A DNA stretch of 64,000 nucleotides from Shewanella pneumatophori (GTDB taxonomy: Bacteria > Pseudomonadota > Gammaproteobacteria > Enterobacterales > Shewanellaceae), in contig NZ_JAKILB010000017.1 in the NCBI RefSeq assembly GCF_023283895.1, positions 1 to 64,000 of the forward strand, in the 5' to 3' direction. A program made the position numbers and the translations under genes. Of this stretch, positions 15,405-22,917 are shown piece after piece. Within the stretch, counting starts at the first letter, position 1, and each line of letters starts with the position of its first letter. Below the pieces are notes generated by a model that had not been told where the DNA came from, did no database searches, and saw nothing but the letters and a program-made list of their open reading frames with translations.

Positions 15405-17252
15405 CTAATAGCTCCTCATCATCTTTAACTTCAGGCCTACTTGGCCATCATGGACAACTTTAAATGCATCTCTAAGTTGATGCCTAACTAACGAAGACAC
15501 ACTTTTAGGCATAAGGTAGTTGGTTATCGGTAACGAATGAGTGTATTGATAGCCCTGATTAGAAAGGCGCATATGCGCAATAAACTCATGGGCATCAGCA
15601 AGGTTGAGTGCATCCTTACGATTAATAATGTTTTGCTCCATAAGCGCACGAATACGCTTGGCAGTATTCACCTCTTTAATCCCCGCCGACAACGCGTACA
15701 CCCGGGCAATATCATTAATGAGTGCATTCCCTTTATGCTTGAGATCGATTCCTTTTACTTCTGAGCCATCGCGCTCCAATACAAACTTTCTAAAAAAGCC
15801 CAGCGGCGGCGCACTAGTCAATGAATTGCCAGTTAACCCTGCCAAAAAAATATCGTTTCCTTTGGTTTTACTCAGTACTGAATCTTGTAAACCATCAAAT
15901 AAAGATTGCGGCCCGTAAACACTGCGCATATCAAAAAAGATACTGGCATGCATCAAAGCCTTAGGTTCAGGCGTATTAACCCATTTATCAAATACCGATT
16001 GCCACTTCTCTAGCGACATGCGCCATTTAGGGTTTTGCGCCATAATATCGCCTGGACAATAAATATAGCCGCACTCGTCTAAACCTTTACAAACCGCACG
16101 AGATAAGGTTTCAAAATAACCTGCGGCGGCTTCATCTGGTTCATGGGCAAGCAATAAGCCGTTGTCTTGATCTGAACATGCTGCTTGATCTTGTCGCCCT
16201 TGAGAGCCAAATGCTAGCCAGCAAAAAGCCATTGGCGCTTCACCTAAAATCTGTTGATTGAGCACTATTAATCGCCGAGTTAACGCATCTGTGACTGATG
16301 TCAGCACACGACCAATCTCTTCAGCTCTAGCATCTGCGCTAATCAAGTTTTGTAGCAATAAAGGAATTTGTTTACTGACTTGAATTAAGCTAGTGATATC
16401 CTTTTGTCGCTCAATCTCGCCTATCAGCAATAATGGTTGAGAACTTTGTCCGCGAAGAATATCTGTGCTGGTAACAATCCCTTTCGCTTGCCCATTTTCA
16501 ATCACAGGCAAATGATGGATATTATGAGCACTCATCAGCAACATAGCTTCAAACACCAGAGCGTTAGACTCAATAACTACCGGGGTGGTTGTCATTGCTT
16601 GATGCACAGGTAAATTTCCATCAAGATTTTCTGCAAGCACACGATTACGCAGATCTCTATCGGTTAAAATCCCCACCAGTTTGTGATTATCGATAACAAG
16701 TACTGATGACACTCTGACACTACGCATCAATCGACTCGCCTCCGCCACCGTTGCTTTCATATCAATGGTTAACGGTGTTTGCGACATTAAACTGGTAATA
16801 CGGCTTGTTGTGGTTAAATCTTTGGCCTTAAAACGGCCTTGATGTCTAAGCCTTTTTGCAAAGGCTCGATTAAAGAAACGGTCAAACTGGCGGCTTTTTT
16901 GCCGCAACAGATCAAACATTTCAGGCGGTAAGTGATACACCAAACCATCTTCTAAAATAGCGACTTGAGTATTGGCATGCTCACCAGATAATAACGATGG
17001 GAAGCCAAAGTAATCCCCCTCGCCTAATCTATCCAGCAACTCCCCTTCTTTGTCCCTCACTTCAAAAGCCCCACTGCGTACAATATAAAGCTGTGGATTG
17101 TCAGGTTCTAAGGGGACAAATCCAGCAGCTTTACCGTAATAACCAATAGTGAGCGATTTACAGCATTGACACAGTGTCACTTCATCTAAACTATCAAAGG
17201 GCACTCTATCTTGCAGAAACTGTAAAATGGGATGTAGTTCGCTAGCATCCAT
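15405..17252 (-). CDS. Cyclic-nucleotide-binding / CBS / DUF294 nucleotidyltransferase-like protein
   Basis: A 615-residue cytoplasmic signalling protein. The order is a cNMP-binding cupin-like domain (about 15-130), two CBS motifs (about 150-275, each with a TDRDLR- or STDILR-type ending), and then a DUF294 putative nucleotidyltransferase domain carrying the GSQGRQDQAACSDQDNG signature, followed by its substrate-binding helical domain. The fold resembles GlnD-type nucleotidyltransferases, but the reaction is not known. It follows the acetate symporter genes after about 200 bases and a terminator, so it may have its own promoter. A role in regulating acetate uptake or acetyl-CoA synthetase is often proposed from context only. 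Confidence 0.88.
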   Translation of the reverse strand: MDASELHPILQFLQDRVPFDSLDEVTLCQCCKSLTIGYYGKAAGFVPLEPDNPQLYIVRSGAFEVRDKEGELLDRLGEGDYFGFPSLLSGEHANTQVAILEDGLVYHLPPEMFDLLRQKSRQFDRFFNRAFAKRLRHQGRFKAKDLTTTSRITSLMSQTPLTIDMKATVAEASRLMRSVRVSSVLVIDNHKLVGILTDRDLRNRVLAENLDGNLPVHQAMTTTPVVIESNALVFEAMLLMSAHNIHHLPVIENGQAKGIVTSTDILRGQSSQPLLLIGEIERQKDITSLIQVSKQIPLLLQNLISADARAEEIGRVLTSVTDALTRRLIVLNQQILGEAPMAFCWLAFGSQGRQDQAACSDQDNGLLLAHEPDEAAAGYFETLSRAVCKGLDECGYIYCPGDIMAQNPKWRMSLEKWQSVFDKWVNTPEPKALMHASIFFDMRSVYGPQSLFDGLQDSVLSKTKGNDIFLAGLTGNSLTSAPPLGFFRKFVLERDGSEVKGIDLKHKGNALINDIARVYALSAGIKEVNTAKRIRALMEQNIINRKDALNLADAHEFIAHMRLSNQGYQYTHSLPITNYLMPKSVSSLVRHQLRDAFKVVHDGQVGLKLKMMRSY

Positions 17253-17407
17253 AAAGTGATGACTCCAACCAAACTTGTTGCTAGCACTATATATTGAGAA
17301 GCAATCTAAGCTCTATTCGACCAAAGGCCAGCGCCAACTAAAGAAGTAACATATGCAAGATAATCTAATGGCTAGGTTTAACTTAAAATGCACTGCAAGA
17401 TGAAAAT

Positions 17408-17432
17408 CAAAAAGAGTGCCGAAGCACTCTTT
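17408..17432 (-). terminator. Terminator after the acetate symporter, UUCG tetraloop
   Basis: On the minus strand the stem AAAGAGTGC / GCACTCTTT closes a TTCG loop and is followed by TTG. UUCG loops make unusually stable RNA hairpins. It lies 25 bases after the symporter stop, so most transcripts of the transporter pair should end before the CBS gene. Confidence 0.82.
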
Positions 17433-17456
17433 TATCGATACAACATTGATTAACGC

Positions 17457-19175
17457 TTAATGGTCGTGTGCTCCACCGGCTCCTTTAGGGAATCGAATTG
17501 ATTCCACCATATCAACCACATCTTGCGGTACAGCCTTAGTCACACGGCTCACTCCGAATGCCACGGCAAAGTTCACCATCATGCCAAACAAACCAATACC
17601 TTCAGGTGATACACCTAGTAACCAGTTATCAGCCGTGTTGGCACTTGGGTTAACAAACTTAAAGTACACAATATAAGATGCGGTAAATAGCAGACCGGTA
17701 ATCATGCCTGAAATTGCACCTTCTTTATTCATTGTCTTAGAGAAGATCCCCATGATAATTGCAGGGAATAGTGACGATGCAGCAAGACCAAATGCAATTG
17801 CAACAACTGCCGCCACAAAGCCTGGTGGATTAATACCGAAGTAACCCGCCATTACAATCCCCATTGCAGCTGCAATACGCGCAAACATGAGTTCTTTTTT
17901 ATCTGAAATATCCGGCATAAAGTTTTTCTTCAACAAGTCATGCGAGACTGAAGTAGAAATTACCAATAGCAAACCTGCTGAAGTCGATAGTGCCGCAGCA
18001 AGACCACCGGCAGCCACTAATGCAATAACCCATGCTGGTAAACTCGCGATTTCAGGAGTTGCAAGTACGATGATATCGCGGTCAATTTTCATTTCGCTTT
18101 CAGGACCATTTGCGTAATAAATTTTGCCGTCTTTGTTCTTATCATCCCACTTAATTAGACCTGTTTTTTCCCAGTTCTTAATCCATTCTGGCGCAGTTTC
18201 ATAGGCGACACCTTTTGACTCTGGACCATTAATGGTTTCAATCATATTCACTCGAGAGAACGCCGCTAAAGCCGGAATAGTAGTAAACATAATTGCGATG
18301 AATACTAGTGTCCAACCCGCAGATACACGTGCATCTTTTACTTTAGGTACAGTAAAGAAACGTACAATTACATGAGGTAAACCAGCAGTACCAAACATCA
18401 AAGCACCAGTAATAAAGAAGATATCAATCGTGCTCTTAGAGCCTTCAGTATACTGAGCAAAGCCAAGATCTTTTGACAAACCATCTAACTTATCTAATAA
18501 AAACTCCCCTGTACCATTGCCAGCGGCATCAACTAACTCAGCGCCAAAACCGATTTGCGGTAAAATATGGCCCGTCATCATCACAGAGATAAAAATAGCT
18601 GGAACCATAAACGCGAAGATAAGAACACAGTATTGCGCAACCTGCGTATAGGTAATTCCCTTCATGCCGCCTAAAACAGCATAGAAAAATACGACACCCA
18701 TACCAATATAAACACCGGTCTCGACTTCAACTTCAAGGAATCTTGAGAATACAACCCCTACACCACGCATTTGACCTGCAATATAAGTAAAGCAGATGAA
18801 GATGGCACAAAAGACGGCAACAGTTCTCGCTGCCTGAGAATAATAACGATCACCAATGAAATCTGGCACCGTAAACTTGCCGAACTTACGTAAATATGGA
18901 GCCATGCAAAGCGCTAGCAGAACATAACCGCCCGTCCAACCCATTAGGTATACCGAACCGTCGTAACCGACGAAAGATACAATACCTGCAAGGGAAATAA
19001 ATGATGCCGCAGACATCCAGTCTGCCGCAGTAGCCATACCGTTCATTACCGGCGGCACACCGCCACCAGCCACATAAAACTCTTTCGTTGACCCAGCTCT
19101 AGACCAAATCGCAATACCGATATATAGGGCAAAAGTTAACCCCACAATTAAGTATGTTAATGTTTGTACATCCAT
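17457..19175 (-). CDS. actP: Sodium/acetate symporter, SSS family (ActP-like)
   Basis: A 572-residue inner-membrane protein with about 13 hydrophobic segments and the sodium:solute symporter signature region (GGLAAALSTSAGLLLVISTSVSHDLL). The N-terminus FYVAGGGVPPVMNGMATAADWMSAASF is characteristic of the ActP/DUF4212-linked branch. It should import acetate and similar short monocarboxylates with sodium. A histidine-containing C-terminus (GAGGAHDH) ends the protein. It lies 29 bases after the DUF4212 gene, and its ATG is preceded by AGGAAG. A soluble insertion near residues 290-340 rich in Lys/Asp is typical of this branch. Confidence 0.9.
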   Translation of the reverse strand: MDVQTLTYLIVGLTFALYIGIAIWSRAGSTKEFYVAGGGVPPVMNGMATAADWMSAASFISLAGIVSFVGYDGSVYLMGWTGGYVLLALCMAPYLRKFGKFTVPDFIGDRYYSQAARTVAVFCAIFICFTYIAGQMRGVGVVFSRFLEVEVETGVYIGMGVVFFYAVLGGMKGITYTQVAQYCVLIFAFMVPAIFISVMMTGHILPQIGFGAELVDAAGNGTGEFLLDKLDGLSKDLGFAQYTEGSKSTIDIFFITGALMFGTAGLPHVIVRFFTVPKVKDARVSAGWTLVFIAIMFTTIPALAAFSRVNMIETINGPESKGVAYETAPEWIKNWEKTGLIKWDDKNKDGKIYYANGPESEMKIDRDIIVLATPEIASLPAWVIALVAAGGLAAALSTSAGLLLVISTSVSHDLLKKNFMPDISDKKELMFARIAAAMGIVMAGYFGINPPGFVAAVVAIAFGLAASSLFPAIIMGIFSKTMNKEGAISGMITGLLFTASYIVYFKFVNPSANTADNWLLGVSPEGIGLFGMMVNFAVAFGVSRVTKAVPQDVVDMVESIRFPKGAGGAHDH

Positions 19176-19204
19176 CTCATGCTTCCTTATATAATTGGGT
19201 CGAC

Positions 19205-19471
19205 TTAGTCTTCATGCACGCCATATTTCTTATCTAACGCATTAGCCTTGGCAACGTAGACAAAAATCAATGCAACAAAAACATAAATAGAGCCCTGTTG
19301 GGCCATCCAAAATCCAAGTTTGAACCCCATGAAGTGGATTTCATTGAGTACATCAACTAACAAAATACTGCAGCCAAAAGATACCGCTGCCCATACCGCT
19401 AATAATTTAAGTACTAAGCGTAAATTCTCACGCCAATATCCTTCTGCTTGCTCATTACTTTCAAAACTCAT
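19205..19471 (-). CDS. DUF4212 small membrane subunit of the acetate symporter
   Basis: An 88-residue protein with two transmembrane helices (about 18-40 and 52-72) and charged ends. It matches the DUF4212 family, which is almost always encoded directly before this class of SSS symporter. It is likely an accessory subunit, as YjcH is suggested to be for ActP, but that is not proven. The ATG has GGGAG five bases upstream, and it is the first gene of the operon. Confidence 0.9.
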   Translation of the reverse strand: MSFESNEQAEGYWRENLRLVLKLLAVWAAVSFGCSILLVDVLNEIHFMGFKLGFWMAQQGSIYVFVALIFVYVAKANALDKKYGVHED

Positions 19472-20030
19472 AGTGACTCCCGTGTACTGTTTTTATATTT
19501 AAGTCATGACTTAATCTAACAAGCACAGAGCCAACAACAATCGCGACCTTAGTCTAACGCCAACGTAAAGTTAGAACCGCCACAAATAAATAGAGATATA
19601 AAACAACAAGATAATAATTTACGTGCACGTCAATGCTTATGTTTTTCAAACAAAACCTTAGACCAAGGTAGTATTTGATTGTTAACAAATAAGCAGGATT
19701 TAGCGTTGAAATTGACAGCTTCAATGCCACTTAATTGCTGCTGCGGCAAAACCTATTGTGTCAAAAGGCTCAAACTGATGTTGCAACATCAGTGTTAACT
19801 AGAGGATTTGAAGCAAAGTTTTTATGTAAATTTAAGCTAGGTTTTGACAAGGAATGAAGCTAGATACGGGAGTTTTTTAATCTGGTTATTTTGAAATAAA
19901 TAGCAACAGCTGCCGAGACAAAACCTCGATGACATATTTTGCAAATTTATATTTTAATTGGTTGGCGACTCGGCAAGAAAAGCTTGTATGAACTAACCTA
20001 GGTTAGCTCATCACACAGGTAGGCAGAGGC
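19472..20030. other. Intergenic region ahead of the acetate-symporter operon
   Basis: 559 bases without a gene. It must hold the promoter of the DUF4212-symporter operon (minus strand) and the 3' end of the AraC regulator transcript. The most notable item is the perfect 20-bp palindrome at 19774-19793, listed separately. No coding frame is supported. Confidence 0.5.
19774..19793. repeat. Perfect 20-bp palindrome, possible operator
   Basis: ACTGATGTTGCAACATCAGT is its own reverse complement with no spacer. It has no T tract, so it is not an intrinsic terminator. It lies about 300 bases before the DUF4212 start and 240 bases past the AraC-family stop. A dimeric regulator binding site is the simplest reading, but I cannot match it to a known regulator. 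Confidence 0.5.
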
Positions 20031-20903
20031 CTAAGATAATACATGCTTAACTTTGATACTGTTACGAAATGCACTCGGTGTGCTGCCTTTAATAGCAAGA
20101 AACTGACGATTAAAATTCGATGTGTTATTAAAACCACATTGGTCGCTGATCACAGCAATGGGATGGTTAGAATTAATCAGCAATTTACACGCTTTTCCAA
20201 TACGTAATTGATTGATAAAGGTCGTTAAAGTTCGCTCTGTACGCTTCTTAAAAAACCGATGAAAATGATTGGTGCTCATATGGGCAATTTCAGCAAGCTC
20301 TTCAGCATAAATAGAACGCTCAAAGTTATTGTAAATATATTCAATTACTCTATCTAACTTATCTATGCCTACATCTGTTCGGTGACCAAATGTAAAAAAG
20401 CTACTGGATAATGTTGAAACTAGCGGATCAGCTTTCATCACATTCAACAAAGTGACTAATTGAACATAACGATTAAAAGGATCTGCGTTATCCATTGCTA
20501 AGAAAAGCTCTTGCGCCCTTGTTGTGCATTCCGCCCCAAACAATAAACCTCTTGATGACAAGTCGAGCATAGACTTTAGCTCAGTAAACTCCTTATGTTC
20601 ATCAATTAACCCCTCAATCCAAAGCTTGGGGATCTGCGCAACATAAACCGTTTGAATTGTGCCGTTACTATTCTCATCAGTATGCCATGTATGGGGCATG
20701 TTAGGTCCAACAAGCACTAAGTCTGCACCAGTATATTCTTCAATATTGTCACCTACATAACGCAACCCAGAGGAGTTTAATGTTAGGCAAATTTCATATT
20801 CAGGGTGATAGTGCCAATTGAAATCAATATTGGCTAATTCATACTTTACAAAGCGCCACGAGCAATTCGCTGATGGGATCACTTTTTCACACATAGGTTT
20901 CAT
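20031..20903 (-). CDS. AraC-family transcriptional regulator
   Basis: A 290-residue regulator. The N-terminal domain is cupin-like (HYHPEYEICLTL near 31-42 and GPNMPHTWHTD near 67-77) and probably binds a sugar. The C-terminal pair of helix-turn-helix motifs spans about 185-285, with the AraC signature around GFNNTSNFNRQFLAIKGSTPSAFR. It lies downstream of the halogenase-like gene in the same orientation, separated by 362 bases, and likely controls the adjacent amino-sugar uptake genes. The effector is unknown. Confidence 0.88.
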   Translation of the reverse strand: MKPMCEKVIPSANCSWRFVKYELANIDFNWHYHPEYEICLTLNSSGLRYVGDNIEEYTGADLVLVGPNMPHTWHTDENSNGTIQTVYVAQIPKLWIEGLIDEHKEFTELKSMLDLSSRGLLFGAECTTRAQELFLAMDNADPFNRYVQLVTLLNVMKADPLVSTLSSSFFTFGHRTDVGIDKLDRVIEYIYNNFERSIYAEELAEIAHMSTNHFHRFFKKRTERTLTTFINQLRIGKACKLLINSNHPIAVISDQCGFNNTSNFNRQFLAIKGSTPSAFRNSIKVKHVLS

Positions 20904-21265
20904 TTTTTTATAAGTCCATTTACTTAGCGCATCCTAGCGATTAGGAACCACAACACCGTTTATATTGTTTGTTTAAGTTAGCAGTTGACCATGAATTTTA
21001 TTCATAACGCCGAATTCTAACTAGGGGTAACCGATTGAATAGTAGACTTAAGTTGAATAATCTTTTTGATTATATCTAATAAAAAAGAGGTCTGTTTGCT
21101 ATACAAAACTGGCTCTATAGTTAATAGCGCTAACCTCAAGCCAAAGTCATATACCAGAAAACAAAAGTTACCCGATGCAAATATCGAGAAACCAATGAAT
21201 CAGCGTTAAAATCTATTGGTAGTCCTACCTTTAAGAGTTAATACCTTGTTTATATTCGCTATCGA
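20904..21265. other. Intergenic region before the AraC-family regulator
   Basis: 362 AT-rich bases between the halogenase-like stop and the AraC-family start, both on the minus strand. It should carry the regulator's promoter. I see no terminator with a clear U tract after the halogenase-like gene and no credible small gene. Confidence 0.4.
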
Positions 21266-22753
21266 TTACGCTGCCGCTTTTCCAAAATGCGTTAAAGCTA
21301 TTTGTTTAAAATAGCCTTGGGCTTTTGCAATAAATTGTGGGTCAAGCGTATTGTGTGGCATACATAGCTTATCATCGCGGTAATCCATGCCAGCAAGTAG
21401 CACATACCAAGAAGGACTAAAATAAGCCAGCTCCGCATCAAAACGGTACAACAATGCATCAAAATCTTGTCCTGAACGCCAACAAGACAACATTGACGCA
21501 AGTCGGGGCTGAATATGTGTTTTACTGGTGACTTGCTGCCAATAGGAGCTATCTCTGCGCTGACTAGTAACATAGTGAGCGTGAATATACTCTTTTACCC
21601 CGAGCACTAACTGCGACAATTGCTGGTTAAAGGTAGCGCGAGACTCGGTTTGGGTTTCAACAAACTTTGTTGTAGTTAAAACTTTTACAAATGATTCGAT
21701 ACTCCACTGAGTCACCATTAATGCGGTTGCTTCTAACGGTTCGACAAAACTATGAGCGAGTCCAATTGCCAATACATTTTTTGTCCAAGGGCTAGAACGC
21801 ATGCCCACTTTCATTTTTAAATGCTTAAAATCTACAGTAGTTGGATCAATATCTAGCTCTGCTGCTAACTCTTGCTCTGCTTCAGCCTGTGTTAAATGCG
21901 CTGAGCTATAAACATAGCCATTGCCAGCTCTCGACGTAAGCGGGATCTGCCACATCCAACCAGCAGATAAGGCTTTTGACGTTGTGTAATGCTTTGTTTG
22001 TTGAAGGTCGATGTTAGTACTTACGGCAACAGCAGCATCATTAATAAGTTCAGTGGAAAAAGACTCAAAATCGACATCAAGCGCTTTTTCAATCAATACG
22101 GCTCGAAAGCCACTAGCGTCAATAAAAAAGTCAGCACTTAGCGCTTCTTCGCTCTCAAGAGTGAGTTTTGCGACATTGCCATCTTGCATCAACTCGGTTG
22201 CAATAACCTCATCAACTAAATGAGTAACACCTTTATCAAGTGCGTACTGTTTGAGTACTCTTGCAAGTTTTGCGGCATCAAAATGATAGCCATATTCAAC
22301 TTCTACTGGCAGAGGTTTATGCGGCTTAGGGGCTAAATTCATCTGTGCAAGCTGACCTGTAAGAAAAAAGTCATCACCAATTGTGTGTGGACCCGCCCCG
22401 CGACGCCTAGCATTCGCAAGGTGGAAAAATACTTCGGCAGGTTTAACGTCAAAGGAAGTATAAAACGGATGAAAATAGCGGCTTCCCGGCTCGCTCCAGT
22501 CGTCAAAATAGATACCAGTCTTGAAACTTGCATCACAACGAGTCATCCAATCAGCCTCACTAAACCCTAACGAGGCCATAAAGTGCTTTAGATATGGCGT
22601 TGAACCTTCACCAACACCAATGGTCCCAATTTGGCTCGACTCAATAAGGGTGATATCTAGTGGAATAGTACTTTTCGCATTTGCTAGCGCTGCAGCAGCC
22701 ATCCAACCAGATGTACCTCCACCAACAATAACTATTTTCTTAATCGCTTCCAT
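21266..22753 (-). CDS. Flavin-dependent tryptophan halogenase family protein
   Basis: A 495-residue flavoenzyme homologue, numbered from the start chosen here. The FAD motif GGGTSGWMAA is at 11-20. The catalytic lysine of halogenases is present (K78, in CDASFKTG), as are the WxWxIP motif (WMWQIP, 266-271) and the glutamate equivalent to PrnA E346 (VEPLEATAL, E341); the next residue is alanine where PrnA has serine. So the halogenase machinery looks largely intact. Genes of this kind are often paired with TonB receptors in carbohydrate loci of marine bacteria, where no halogenated product is known. The ATG at 22753 has GGAG eight bases before it, so the open stretch upstream to 22789 is excluded. 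Confidence 0.87.
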   Translation of the reverse strand: MEAIKKIVIVGGGTSGWMAAAALANAKSTIPLDITLIESSQIGTIGVGEGSTPYLKHFMASLGFSEADWMTRCDASFKTGIYFDDWSEPGSRYFHPFYTSFDVKPAEVFFHLANARRRGAGPHTIGDDFFLTGQLAQMNLAPKPHKPLPVEVEYGYHFDAAKLARVLKQYALDKGVTHLVDEVIATELMQDGNVAKLTLESEEALSADFFIDASGFRAVLIEKALDVDFESFSTELINDAAVAVSTNIDLQQTKHYTTSKALSAGWMWQIPLTSRAGNGYVYSSAHLTQAEAEQELAAELDIDPTTVDFKHLKMKVGMRSSPWTKNVLAIGLAHSFVEPLEATALMVTQWSIESFVKVLTTTKFVETQTESRATFNQQLSQLVLGVKEYIHAHYVTSQRRDSSYWQQVTSKTHIQPRLASMLSCWRSGQDFDALLYRFDAELAYFSPSWYVLLAGMDYRDDKLCMPHNTLDPQFIAKAQGYFKQIALTHFGKAAA

Positions 22754-22857
22754 TCTATCGACTCCAAAATACTGATAACTCACTAGCACGCTAACCAGGC
22801 AGTTTTAGATGATAACTCGCGTGATATTAAGCATTCTTAGGCATACTGTTAAAACTG

Positions 22858-22887
22858 CAAAAGGAGAGCTAATCTCAGCCTCTCCTC
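22858..22887 (-). terminator. Terminator between TonB receptor and halogenase-like gene
   Basis: On the minus strand the arms AGGAGAG and CTCTCCT, extended by GCT/AGC pairing, are followed by TTTTG. It stands 31 bases after the receptor stop. The halogenase-like gene downstream would be expressed by read-through or from its own promoter. Confidence 0.75.
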
Positions 22888-22917
22888 ACACGACAAATAC
22901 CGATTAATTTGCTGTTA

